A stretch of 28,553 bases of DNA, from the NCBI GenBank assembly GCA_050184295.1, contig JBFXAM010000056.1:1-28553 (forward strand), read 5' to 3'. Of this stretch, positions 7,669 through 18,000 are shown piece by piece. The stretch is from JBFXAM01 sp050184295 (lineage in GTDB: Bacteria > Planctomycetota > Phycisphaerae > UBA1845 > Fen-1342). The notes under the pieces were generated by a model. The model worked only from the letters and a program-made list of their open reading frames with translations, was not told where the DNA came from and ran no database searches. The position numbers and the translations under genes were made by a program. Every line of letters starts with the position of its first letter. Position 1 is the stretch's first letter.

Positions 7669-8460
7669 ATGAGCACCGAACTCCTCGATCGCGTCATGGT
7701 CATCACCGGCGCTAGCTCGGGCATCGGGGCGGCGACCGCGCTGCACTGCGCCCGCGCGGGCATGCACGTCGTGCTGACGGCCCGGCGGCGCGACCGGCTC
7801 GACGCGCTCGCCGGGCAGGTTCGCGCGCTGGGGCGCGAGGCGGAGGTGCTTGCCGGCGACGCCGCGGATCCCGATCTCGCCGAGCGGCTGCTCGACGCTG
7901 CGGAGCGACGCTTCCGGCGATTCGACGTGGTCTTCGCGAACGCCGGCTATGGAATTCGCCGCGCCGCGCACGAGACGAGCATGCCCGAGCTGCGCGCGAT
8001 CTTCGAGGTGAACTTCTTCGCGGCGTGCGACCTGCTGCGGCTCGCCGCGCGCCGCTTGTTGGCGGCGAAACGGACCGGACACCTGCTGATGTGCTCCAGT
8101 TGCGTCGCCAAATTCACCCTGCCGGAGTGTTCCGCATACTCGGCGACCAAGGCGGCGCAGAACCACGTCTGCCGCGCGATGCGGATGGAGCTGCGGCGGT
8201 TCGGGATCGAGGTTTCGTCGGTCCTTCCGGTGCGGACGGCAACAGAGTTCTTTGAGGCGGCGGCGGAGCGCAGCGGGTTGGCGCGCCCGGCTGCGGTGAG
8301 CGGCCCGATGACCCAGTCGGCGGACGTGGTCGCGCGAGCGGTGGTGCGGTGCCTGCGTCGGCCGGTCCCCGAGGTGTGGACGAGCTTTTCGGCACGGTTC
8401 GGCGCGAGCCTGATGACGCTGTTTCCACGGTTCATGGATTTTGTCGCGCGACGGGTCTGA
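7669..8460 (+). CDS. Short-chain dehydrogenase/reductase (SDR)
   Basis: This is an NAD(P)-dependent oxidoreductase of the classical SDR family; substrate unknown. The 263-aa protein has the Rossmann glycine motif TGASSGIG at 13-20, NAG at 91-93, the structural Asn in VNF at 115, a catalytic Ser in CSS at 143-144, and YSATK with Y157 and K161. Arg-rich residues after the second beta strand (ARRRDR, 38-43) suggest NADP preference. The ATG at 7669 places the glycine motif at the usual distance from the N-terminus, and a possible leaderless promoter precedes it. It lies between the acyl-CoA dehydrogenase (107-nt gap) and the ABC exporter (175-nt gap), all on the same strand, which hints at lipid or acyl metabolism without proving it. 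Confidence 0.93.
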   Translation: MSTELLDRVMVITGASSGIGAATALHCARAGMHVVLTARRRDRLDALAGQVRALGREAEVLAGDAADPDLAERLLDAAERRFRRFDVVFANAGYGIRRAAHETSMPELRAIFEVNFFAACDLLRLAARRLLAAKRTGHLLMCSSCVAKFTLPECSAYSATKAAQNHVCRAMRMELRRFGIEVSSVLPVRTATEFFEAAAERSGLARPAAVSGPMTQSADVVARAVVRCLRRPVPEVWTSFSARFGASLMTLFPRFMDFVARRV

Positions 8461-8548
8461 CCGCTACACCGGTGGGTGTGTCGCGATGCGCGCCCTGAGC
8501 GCCCGTGCGGGGCTCGCCGCGGGGCAAACGGCAAACGCCACAGGAGTG

Positions 8549-8568
8549 CGCGCCGTTTGCGGCGCGTG
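8549..8568. terminator. Weak hairpin in SDR-ABC exporter gap
   Basis: GCGCGCC and GGCGCG form a 6-bp stem around GTTTGC in the 175-nt gap. It has no T-run, so a termination role is doubtful. Confidence 0.2.
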
Positions 8569-8635
8569 AATGGCGCGGCTATCGTGCGCGGTTTGCCGTC
8601 GATTCTGTCGGCAGGTCTGTTGCGTGGATGTGTGA

Positions 8636-10555
8636 ATGACCGAGATGCCGATCGCCGACGCCGAAGTTCGTCCCGGGCAGTTGCTCGAGCAGCTTCGCGC
8701 GCGGGGTGGTTCGCCGAAACGGAACACGGAGCGAGCGGCGTTCTTTCGGATGTTGGGGTTGGTGCGACCGCACCGCGCGACGATGGCGTGGGGCGTCCTG
8801 CTGGGGCTGGGCGTCGCGCTGACATACGCGGCGAGCCTCGGCGGCCTGCTGCCGGTGCTGAAGGTCGTCGTCGAGCGCGAGAACCTGCACCAGTGGCTGA
8901 TCGAACGCGCGGAGCGCGCGCCGGCCTGGTACGCGCCGGCGCTTCAGACGGTGGCGAGCTGGTTTCCAAACGACGACTCGGCCGCGGCGCGCATGAACAG
9001 CCTGATGGTGTTGCTCGGCGGGCTGCTGTTGCTCAATGTGTTGGGCAATGGATTGCGCGCGGTGTCGCAGTATCTCGTGCTCTATGCATCGAACCGCACG
9101 GTGATGGACCTGCGCCGCAAGATGTACCGCAAGGCGCTGCACGTGCCGATGACGGACATCGCGCGCGACCTGTCCAACACCGTCAGCCGCTTCATGTCCG
9201 ACGTGCGCGAGGTCTTCCTCGGCATCGTCACGCTCTTTGGCAAGGTCGTGCGCGAGCCGCTGAAAGCCGTGTGCGTGCTGGGCGTGGCGCTGGTGGTCGA
9301 CTGGCGGCTGACGTTGCTGGCGCTGGCGATCACGCCGCCGGCTGTCGCGCTGCTGTGGTATTTCGGGCGAAAGGTGCGCAAGGCGACGATGCGCTTGCTC
9401 GCGGGCTATGGCGTGATGCTGGGCAGTCTGGAGGAATCGCTCCAGGGCATCGACACCGTGAAGGGCTACGCGCGGCAGGGGCACGAGCGGCGGCGGATGT
9501 GGCAGCTCGAACGGCGCATGTTCGTGCACCAGAAGAAGCTGGCGTGGATCGAGGCGATCAGCTCGCCTTTGATCGAACTCGTGGGCGTGCTGGCCGCGGG
9601 GGTGGTGATCGTGTGGCTGGCGGGACGGGTTTTTGCGCATGAGCTGGAGGCGAGCCAGTTCATGACAATGGTGGTGCTGCTGGCGGCACTGCTCGATCCG
9701 ATCCGCAAGGTCGCAAACGTCTACAACATGGTGCAGCGGTCCGGCGCGGCCGCCGAGCGGATCTTCGCGTTTCTCGACCAGCCCGAGGAGCGCTCGCGCC
9801 GGAAGCCGACCGAGCTGGCCGGCGACGGGGCGCGCACGGTGCGCTTCGAGCGAATCGTTTTCCGTTACCAGCCGGACGCGGCGCCGGCGCTCGACGGCGT
9901 CGCGCTGGATATTCGCGCCGGCGAGTGCGTGGCGCTGGTCGGGCCGAACGGCAGCGGCAAGAGCACGCTGATGCGCTTGTTGCCGCGGTTGCTGGAGCCG
10001 CAGGAGGGGCGGATTCTGGTCGACGGGGTGGAGGTTCGGGAGCTGAGCCTTCGGCGGCTGCGGGAGCAGATCGCGATCGTGGCGCAGCGGCCGGCGATTT
10101 TCGCGCGGACCGTACGGGAGAACATCGCATACGGCAACGAGCATGCGACGCTGGACGAGGTGCGGCGGGCAGCGCGGCGGGCGCACGCGGAAGACTTCAT
10201 CGAGCAATTGCCGCAGCGCTACGAGACGGTGCTGGGCGAATTCGGCGCGAGCCTGAGCGGGGGCCAGCGGCAGCGGCTGGCAATCGCGCGGGCGTTTCTG
10301 AAGCCGGCGACGATGCTGGTTTTTGACGAAGCGACGAGCGAGATCGACGCGGACAGCGAGCACAAGATTCACGCGGCGCTCGAAGAATTGCGGCGGGGGA
10401 AGACCACGTTCCTGATCGCGCACCGGCACACCGTGATGGACCTTGCGGAGCGGATCGTGGTGATGGACGCGGGGCGGATCGTGGACGTCGGCACGCACGC
10501 GGAGCTGAGCGGGCGCTGCCCGCTCTACGTGGCGCTGTACCGCGCGCCGAAATAA
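8636..10555 (+). CDS. ABC exporter, MsbA-like (fused permease and ATPase)
   Basis: This is a half-size ABC exporter expected to homodimerise in the inner membrane and flip lipids or other hydrophobic molecules. MsbA-like lipid exporters are the nearest family, but substrate is not determinable. Hydrophobic segments lie roughly at residues 45-72, 120-150, 197-245 and 312-358, consistent with six helices. The ATPase domain has Walker A GPNGSGKST at 436-444, the Q-loop in IAVQR-like context (IVAQRP), signature LSGGQ at 540-544, Walker B MLVFDE ending at D564-E565, and the H-loop histidine at 596. All catalytic residues are intact. The loop between the first two helices is unusually long (about 45 residues, charged and Trp-containing). 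At 639 aa it is longer than typical MsbA. Its stop faces the MreD gene stop 32 nt away. Confidence 0.93.
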   Translation: MTEMPIADAEVRPGQLLEQLRARGGSPKRNTERAAFFRMLGLVRPHRATMAWGVLLGLGVALTYAASLGGLLPVLKVVVERENLHQWLIERAERAPAWYAPALQTVASWFPNDDSAAARMNSLMVLLGGLLLLNVLGNGLRAVSQYLVLYASNRTVMDLRRKMYRKALHVPMTDIARDLSNTVSRFMSDVREVFLGIVTLFGKVVREPLKAVCVLGVALVVDWRLTLLALAITPPAVALLWYFGRKVRKATMRLLAGYGVMLGSLEESLQGIDTVKGYARQGHERRRMWQLERRMFVHQKKLAWIEAISSPLIELVGVLAAGVVIVWLAGRVFAHELEASQFMTMVVLLAALLDPIRKVANVYNMVQRSGAAAERIFAFLDQPEERSRRKPTELAGDGARTVRFERIVFRYQPDAAPALDGVALDIRAGECVALVGPNGSGKSTLMRLLPRLLEPQEGRILVDGVEVRELSLRRLREQIAIVAQRPAIFARTVRENIAYGNEHATLDEVRRAARRAHAEDFIEQLPQRYETVLGEFGASLSGGQRQRLAIARAFLKPATMLVFDEATSEIDADSEHKIHAALEELRRGKTTFLIAHRHTVMDLAERIVVMDAGRIVDVGTHAELSGRCPLYVALYRAPK

Positions 10556-10587
10556 CGGGCTCGCGCGCGCCCGCGACGCTGATGCGG

Positions 10588-11094
10588 CTACCAACGGGCG
10601 CGGGGGTAGTGTCGGCGGCGGCGGTCCCAGGCGAGAAAGATCGGCAGTTGCGTGAGTCCCGCCGCGACCAGCGCCGCGATAAGCGAATAGGCGACCAGCG
10701 TCAGCACAGCGCCGAACGCCGATCCGTCGTTCAATCCCTGCCACCAGCGCTCGTGAATCAGCAGCAGCGTCTGCGCGGCGAGGGCCGCGACAAACGCCCC
10801 CGCCAGGCGTGCCCACCACAGATGCAGATTCACCGCGGCGCGCAGGGCGGTGAGAATCCAGCAGGCGAGTCCGAGCGCCACCGCGTGGGGCCCCAGCGGG
10901 CCGCCGCTGCCGAGATCCTGCGCGAACCCGACGATCCACCCGGCGAGCCGGGCGTCGTGGGTTCCGGCGGCAAGCCCGCAGAAGAGTGCGAACGCGAGCA
11001 GCAGATCGACCGCGGGCAGTTCGAGCAGGCGCACGGCCGCGGTTTGCAGCACATAGACGACGACCAGCACCAGCGTAAACGCCCCCCAGGGCAT
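10588..11094 (-). CDS. mreD: Rod-shape-determining protein MreD-like membrane protein
   Basis: MreD is an inner-membrane component of the elongasome, which guides lateral peptidoglycan synthesis together with MreB, MreC, RodA and PBP2. This 168-aa protein has family length and about five hydrophobic segments (roughly 5-24, 28-45, 71-88, 97-113 and 126-155). The diagnostic MreD segment GFAQDLGSGGPLGPHAVAL is at 56-74. A much longer upstream open frame exists, but the ATG at 11094 is chosen because it overlaps the lipoprotein stop by 1 nt (TGATG) and starts directly with the first membrane segment. mreB and mreC are not adjacent; a lipoprotein gene and the giant secretin lie upstream instead. 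MreD is poorly conserved in sequence, so the assignment is probable, not certain. Confidence 0.78.
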   Translation of the reverse strand: MPWGAFTLVLVVVYVLQTAAVRLLELPAVDLLLAFALFCGLAAGTHDARLAGWIVGFAQDLGSGGPLGPHAVALGLACWILTALRAAVNLHLWWARLAGAFVAALAAQTLLLIHERWWQGLNDGSAFGAVLTLVAYSLIAALVAAGLTQLPIFLAWDRRRRHYPRARW

Positions 11095-11843
11095 CAGGGT
11101 CGCCCCATTTCGAGGCGGCGCGTCGCGGCTGGGGGCGCGTCGTCGGGCTCGGGCGATGCCAGCGGACGCGCGACGCGCGGGGCGCTGCGCGTCGGCGAAG
11201 CGAGCGCCGGTCCGGGTCGCGGCGTGCCCACGGGGGGTAGATCGACGCGCCGGACAATCGGCTGGCCGCGGACGATCGCGCCGTCCTGACGCTGATAGCC
11301 GAAGACCAGCTCGACCTGTCGGCCGCTCACGTCGATCTCCTCGGGCCACTTGAGGATAAAGCTGTAGGCATAGCCCATGACGGCTTCCTTCCGCACGCGG
11401 AAGGACATCGCCTGGGATTCGTCCAGCTCCCACTGGTGGAGCGGAATGCGCTGGACGCGACCCCGGCTGTCGGACTTCACCTGCGAGAGCAGCGCGTAGA
11501 TGGGACCGGGCACAAAGGCGCCGCGCTCGGTTTCGGACGACTGGAAATAGACCGTCGCGCGAAATCCGATCACGCGGCCGGTCGCGCCGTCCTTGATCCA
11601 AGGCGATTGCGGCCAGAACTGGACGACCTGGACGATGTCGTCGCGAAGCTCGATCTTGGTCGGGTCGATCGCCGGGGTCGACGCCATCGGAACGGCCTGG
11701 CCGCCGAGACGCACGTTGGCGTAGGGGTTGGGCTTCTGCGGTTGGAACTGTTGGCAGCCGATCAGCCCAGGCGCGGCGCCGGCCAGGAGCGCCAGGCAGC
11801 GCGCCGCACGGCGGATGTTTTTTCGATTCAGCATGGCGGTCAC
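11094..11843 (-). CDS. Lipoprotein of unknown function downstream of the giant secretin
   Basis: This 249-aa protein begins with a basic stretch, a hydrophobic core and a lipobox LIGC with the lipidated Cys at residue 30, so it should be exported and anchored to a membrane. The mature part (about 31-205) looks globular, with beta-rich segments such as IGFRATVYFQSS and YAYSFILKWPEEIDV. The last 45 residues are Pro/Ala/Arg-rich and probably disordered. I recognise no family. The GTG at 11843 is favoured because AGGA lies 7 nt upstream; an ATG three codons later is the alternative. The gene lies 189 nt downstream of the giant secretin and its stop overlaps the mreD start. Pilotins, which target secretins to the outer membrane, are also lipoproteins, but they are usually smaller, so a pilotin-like role is only an inference from position. 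Confidence 0.85.
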   Translation of the reverse strand: MTAMLNRKNIRRAARCLALLAGAAPGLIGCQQFQPQKPNPYANVRLGGQAVPMASTPAIDPTKIELRDDIVQVVQFWPQSPWIKDGATGRVIGFRATVYFQSSETERGAFVPGPIYALLSQVKSDSRGRVQRIPLHQWELDESQAMSFRVRKEAVMGYAYSFILKWPEEIDVSGRQVELVFGYQRQDGAIVRGQPIVRRVDLPPVGTPRPGPALASPTRSAPRVARPLASPEPDDAPPAATRRLEMGRP

Positions 11844-11932
11844 GCCGTAATCCTGGAAAAACGGTCCGCCGGGGCGGCCTCCGGGGCGGTGCTGAGTCGC
11901 ACGGCTCGGCGGGCAGCGGCGCCGGGGCTACG

Positions 11933-12031
11933 CCACTGCTCAAACGCAGCGGCACGATTCAGACTCCACTGCTCGAAAACAGTGGCACGATCCAGGCGCT
12001 ACTGCTCGAGTGCAGCGGCACCTCGGCGCCG
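11933..12031 (-). repeat. Three tandem 33-bp repeats, each a potential hairpin
   Basis: Units start at 11933, 11966 and 11999, exactly 33 nt apart. Each contains a 6-nt arm, an 8-nt loop beginning CTC, and a second 6-nt arm. The middle unit is a perfect inverted repeat (CCACTG/CAGTGG). In the minus-strand RNA the first unit pairs with one G-U wobble, and the third with one G-U wobble and one mismatch. The array fills the space directly after the secretin stop codon and before the lipoprotein gene. It could act in mRNA stability or partial termination; this is inferred from position. Confidence 0.75.
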
Positions 12032-12032
12032 G

Positions 12033-15000
12033 TTAGGGGTACTTTCTCGTCACGGGCACGTCGTACGAGTTCGGGTCTTCGACGCCGATGTCTTCGGGTC
12101 GCACCGGCGTTTCGCGCGTCGGGCTCCACTCGTCATTCTCGACGGGCGGGCGCGGCGCGGCCGGCTTCGCGGGTCGCGCGCGGTGCGGCATACCCGGCGG
12201 CGAGAGTTCGTAGCCGGGGTCGTCCTTCGGTTCGCCGCGCAACTGCCGGAACAGCCGCTCGGAACGCGGGTCTTCGGTGATCACATCCATGTCCTCGAAC
12301 GCGTCGATCGACGCCTGGCGATAGTCCTCGACGGTGCGGACGATGCGCGGCGTCAGCACGATAAGCAGGTCGGTGCGGTCGACCTGGTCGGACTGCCGGC
12401 GGAACAGCAGTCCGACGCCGGGGAGATCCCCGAGGATGGGAATCTTATCCTCGCTGCGGCTCTCGCGCGAGGTGATCAGCCCGCCGAGCACGACGGTCTC
12501 GCCGTCCTTGACGGTGACGTGCGTTCGCGCTTCGCGTTCGAAGAAGACAGGCGCGGTCAGGTCGGGTCCGACGGGGACGGCGGAGTCGGGGCTGAAGTCG
12601 CTGACGACCTGCTCGATCTCCATGCGGACGTAGCCGTCCGGGTTGATCTGCGGCGTCACGGTGAGTTCGATGCCGACGTCCTCGCGGCTGATGGAGTTGG
12701 AGACCTGTCCGGCGATGCTGGTGCTGGTGGCGCTGACATAGGGCACGCTGTTGGTGACGCGGATGCTGGCCTCCTGGTTGTCCATCGCGACGATCTGGGG
12801 TCGGCTGAGGACCTTGAGGCTGTTCTGCTTCTGGAGCGTGCGGAAGAGGAAGTTGAAGTCGGCGCCCGTAATTGTGAACGTGAAGCCGCCGAGGCCTGCC
12901 GCTCCGAGGTCTGCGCCGCCGACATAGTCGAAGGTCGTGGTGTCGGTGGGGCCGGCTTTCGCGAACTGAAGGTCCTGGAAGCTGAACTCGACGCCGAGTT
13001 CGAGCGAGTTGCCCATGGTCACTTCCAGGATGAGGACCTGGATCATGACCTGCGGCGGGGGCTGGTCGAGTTCGCGGACGACGGCCATGACGTCGCTCTC
13101 GAAGCGCGGGCTGTAACCGAGGATGAGCGTGTTGGAATCCTCGTTGGCGATCGCGACGATCTGGCGCTCCTGCTTGCGCTGCGCGGAGATTTCCTCGCCG
13201 AGTTCGTCGAGGCGGCCCTTCTCGGCGTCGCTGTATTCCTTGAGCGAGGTGGCGAGGCTGGCGGCCTCGTTATTTCGCGGGACGTACACGGTGGTCTTGA
13301 TCTGCTCGATGGGCTTGGTGTCGAGCTCGAGGATGAGCTCCTCGACGAGATCGAGATAGCCCTTGGTGCCGGCGGCGATGACCGAGTTCGTCCGCACGTC
13401 GACGGTGAACGCGAGCTCTTCGCGGCCTTCGCCCGCCGCGGCGGTTCCGCCTTCGAGCGCGAGCCGTCGGCCGCCTTCCTCGATGGTCGTTCCGCCGGCG
13501 GTGCTGCCGGTCGAGCGTGTTCCGCTTTCGCCGGCGGCGCCCTGGAAGAGGCCTTCGAGGGTTTTGACCATTTCCTCGGCGTCGGCATTGCGCAGCGGGA
13601 AGACGCGGATCTTGGCGGCGTCGGGCGGCACGTCGACGGCGGCGACAAGCGACTCCATGAGGAGCATGCTGTCGGCGGGGGCGACGACCACGAGCGAATT
13701 GGTGCGCAGGTCGGAAATCACCCGGACGTCGGAGCGCATGGCGCGAAGCGTCTCCACGCCGACCTCGGGGTGCATCTGCTGATAGATCAGCATGACGTTC
13801 TTGGCCGCTTCGTCGTTGGCGCCGGCGCCGCCGCCGGTGGTGCCGCGACCGGTGCCGCCGCCGATGCTGCCGCTGCGGCCTTCGAGGATGGCGGAGAGCA
13901 GTTCGCCGGCGGTTTCGGCGTCGGCCTGCTTGAGTTTGAACATGCGTACGACGGCGCCGGCGACGGTGTCGATGCGGTCGAGCCGCCGAACGATGTCCTC
14001 GATGTCCTGAATGACGGCGGAAGGCCCGACGGCGATGATGGCGTTGCTGGTGGGCTCGTGCGTGACGGTGACGTCGATGCCACCCTTCGCGTCGGTCCCC
14101 GTGGCGGGCTTGAAGAGTTCCTGCGCGGTCTTGGCGATGTCCTCGGCCTTGCCGCGCGCGAGCGGAATGACGCGCACCTGGCGGAGGATTTCGGTCGGGC
14201 GGTCGAGCGCGTCGATCCAGCGCTCGATCATGAGCAGATCCTCGGCGGACGCGGCGATGAGCAGGTTGTCGGAGACCGCGTCGGCGGAGATGTAGATGGG
14301 TGTGCCGCTGAGGCGCGAGCCTTCGGCGCCGCTCTCGCCGGGCTTGGCTTTTTCGATCACGTCGCTCAGCAGGGCGGCGATGTTGGCAGCGCTGTTGAGC
14401 TTCACCGGGCGGACCTTGAAGACCATCGTCGGGTCGAAGCTCTGGTCGAGGTTGTTGATGAGCTGCTCGACCTCGGCGAGGTAGTCGCGCGTACCCGTGA
14501 GCATGAGCGCGTTGCTGCGCGGGTCGGCGGTGATGAAGAGCGCGTCCTTGGTTTCGCCTTCAGCGGTCGAGCCGGCGTCGCTCTTGGCCTGCTTCTTCTT
14601 GTCGAAAACCTCCTGGAGCAGGCTCTGAATCTTGGCGGCGTCGGCGTACTTCAGCGGCCGGACCCGCGTGTCGACGATGCGATACGCGGAGGCCTCGTCG
14701 AGGTCGTGCGCCAGCTCGCTGATCATCCGGAACATGTCGTCGCTCGCGAGCACGATGAGCGAGTTGCTGCGCTCGTCGGGGATCACGACGGCACTGTCGC
14801 GGGCCGTGTTGTTGGCGCCGTCGCCGAGCGTCTTGGCGCGCTCCTCAAGCAGCGTCTTGAGCTTCTCTTCGAGCGTGGCGGCCGGCATGTTCTTGAGTTC
14901 GACCACGCGCGGCCGGGAAGCGAGCTCGGCGCCGGGCAGGTCCATCTCGTTGATCAGACCGCCGGCGAGCAGGACCGCGTCCTTGCGCCCGATGACGAAC

Positions 15001-18000
15001 ACCGTGTTCGAGCGGGCGTCGTGCTGGATGAACACGTTGTAGGGCAGGCCCTTGCCCGTGACGTTCGACGGGATCGGCGGTAATTGGCCGCGGTCGATCG
15101 TGTCGCCGCCCCCTTCGCCGGGGCGCTTGATGGCGCGCTTGCTCTTCTCGAACAGGTCGGTGAGCACGGTGGCGACGGCCTCGGCCTGCGCGTGCTTCAG
15201 CACGAATGCGCGCACCTCCGTGTCGGCGCCCAGCGGCAGCGTGTCGAACACGCCGACGATCTCCTTCAGCGCCTCGTTATTCTTCGGCACGGAGTAGATG
15301 ATCAGCGAGTTCGTGCCTTTTTCCGACAGAACGCGGATCGGCTTTTCGAGATCGAGCTCCGGCAGCTCGCGCCCGTCGGCGGTCGTGAGGCGCAGCTTGC
15401 GCACCGGCAGCGCGCCGCGCGCCCCGCCGCCCTGGCCGCCCGACGCCGCCTGCTGCGCCGCGGCGTCCTGCTCGGCCTTGATCATGTCCGTGAGCGTCTT
15501 GGCGATGTCCTCGGCGACGCCGTTCTTGAGCCCGATGATGACCATGTCGCCGCGGTTGAAGCTGGCCGGGCCTTCCGACGGAATCTCGACGTCGACGGTT
15601 TGAATCAGGCGCTCGATTTCCTCGATGTCCTTGCCCGTGCCGATGATCAGCAGGCTGTTGGCGCGCTCGTCGGTCTCGATCTGCGGCTGGCTTTCGGTCT
15701 CGCCGCGGAGCCGGTGCAGGTTCTGCACGGTCGAGTTGATCTTGGCGGCGACGTCGCCGACCTTCACGTTGAACAGCGGGACGGCCTTGAACTGCGTCGC
15801 CTCACCTTCCTTGGTGGTGTCGAGCCGCCCGATCAGCTCGGCGATCATCTCCATGTACTTCTCTGACGCCGTGACGATCAGCGAATTGCTGCGCGCTTCG
15901 GCGGCGATGCTGACGCGGTCCTCGGGGCCCTGGCGCGCGACGCTCGTGCCGATGTACTGCGTCATGGCGCGTTCGAGCGTCTGCGCGAGGGCGGCCGCCT
16001 TGGCGTTTTCGAGTTTGAACACTTCGAGCAACGGGCGCGGGCCGCTGATCTGGACGCGCTGCAAGATCGCTTCGAGAAAGTCGAGATCGTCGGTGTCGCC
16101 GCTGATGATGATCTGCTGGCTGCCGAGCGGCGTCGCGGTGATGTCGCCGCGCAGCGAGCCGGTGACGGTTTCGAGCGGCTGGGTCGAGGCGTCGGCGGCG
16201 GGCGACGTGGCCGCGGCCGCCGTCGGCTGCGCGCCGGCGGGTTTTTCGGCAAGCGGCGTCTGCGCGGCGCGTTCACGCGGCGCGGGCTGAGCCGCCGCAG
16301 GGCGCTCGCGGCGCTCGGCCGGCCGCGTTGCGGCGGCGGGGCGACGCGGACGCTCAGGACGGGTCGCGGCGCCGCTGGGACGGGTGGCGGCGTCGCGCTG
16401 CGCTCGGCGGCGCAGCTCGCGCAGCACCGTCTCCACATCCGCTTCTTCAACGGGTTGATCGCTCTTTGCCGGCTGGGCGTTCGTGCCGGTCGACGCACCG
16501 CTGGACGCCGCGCCCGCGGCGGAGCGCTCGTCTGTGTTCGCGGCGAGCGCGTAGCCGGCCAGCTCGTCATCGACCTCGCGCAGCACCTTGCTCAGAGCCG
16601 CCTGTCCGCCGAGCGCCATGAATCCGATGAACGGCTGCATGAAGCCGCCGCCGGTCGTCGCGTCGATCCGCCGCGTCGCGTCGCGTTCGAATCGCGGGAG
16701 CGCCGCGGGCCACCGCAGCGCGCCGCCGCCGCCCTGGGGCGGGCGGTTTCCGCCGCGCGGCTGGCGGCTCTCAATGCGTCGGCGGATTTCGTCGGCGGTG
16801 CTCGGCGCAGCGTTTCCGCCGCCGGGTGGCGGTTGGAAACGCGGTGCGGGGGCATCGTTTGCGCCGCCGTCCGGCGACATGCTTCCGCCGCCGCGGGGAG
16901 CGCCGCCGCGCGGGGTGAAGCCCGCGCCGCGGTTGAAACCGCCCGGGTTTGCGCCACCGGGTGTGAACCGGTTCCCGCCGCCGGGGGTCGTCCGGTTTCC
17001 GCCGCCGGGTGTGAACCCGCCGCCGCGGCTGCCGGGCGTTCGTGCGCCGCTGCCGCGGCGTTCGCTCTGGAGATCGTTGATCATCTGGAGCGCGTCGTCG
17101 GCGCTGAGGTTGGTCAGCGAGATGATGCGCGTCTCTTTCTGTCCGACGCGGACGTTGCGAAGCTGATCGATGACTCCGTCGACCTGTCCGAGCAGGATCG
17201 GGTCGCCGTAGCCGAGGATCGTGTCGGTGTAGGGTTCGGCGGCGAGAGCGATCTGGCGCGGCTCGCGGCCTTCCTTGCGGGCGAGTTCGGTTTCGCCGCG
17301 GTTGAGGATGTCCTGAATGCTGCGGGCGAGGTCTTCGGCGTTCTGTCCCGGAGGAACCTCGACGACCTTGATCTGCTGGCCGACGAGGGCCGCGTCGTCG
17401 AACTCGGCCGCCAGCATCTTGATGCGGTCGACCTGCGCGGGCGTGCCCTTCACGATCAGTTTCATCGCCGGGTCGTTGGGCACGATGGTCGGCGTGATGC
17501 CGGCATCGCGCCCACCGCCGCGGCCGCCGGGGCCTTCGCCGGGCGCGACAAAGCGTTGGATGAACTCGGCGACCTGGCTGGGCTTGGCGTTCTGAAGGGC
17601 GATGGTGGTCGGGCGCGTCAGGCTTTCGATCTGCGCCTCGAACTGCTTGATGATCGTCTGTTCGACGAGCGCGACATCTGCCGGCCGGCCGCTGACAATC
17701 ACGGAGTTGGTCGCGGGCTCGGGCATCGCGGTCACGTCGAGCTCGCCCGCCGGCGTGCCGCCACCGCCGCGCGACATCATCATCCCGCCGCCGCGCCGTC
17801 CGCCGCCGCCGCCGGTGCCTTGAGCGCTGACGGAGAGGGCGTTGATGGCTTCGGCGACCGTCTGGGGATCGGCCTTTTCCAGCGGGAAGATGCGCACGAC
17901 GCGTTTCGCTTCATCGGGCGTGGGCTGGTCGATCTCGTTGAGCAGGGAACCCACGAACGCGAAGACGGCGTCGGAGCCGACGACGACGATGCTGTTGGTG

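Noticed and set aside
8579..11257. 892-codon minus-strand frame opposite the ABC exporter
   Set aside because: Arg/His/Pro-rich antisense shadow. The plus strand carries all ABC transporter motifs, and the frame also runs across the mreD and lipoprotein genes in another frame.
10588..11955. Reading the MreD frame as a 455-aa fusion protein
   Set aside because: The upstream 287 residues are Arg/Pro-rich and lie out of frame over the lipoprotein gene. The ATG overlapping the lipoprotein stop fits the MreD N-terminus.
11933..12031. 33-bp repeats as a CRISPR array
   Set aside because: The units abut without unique spacers, are imperfect, and no cas gene is present.
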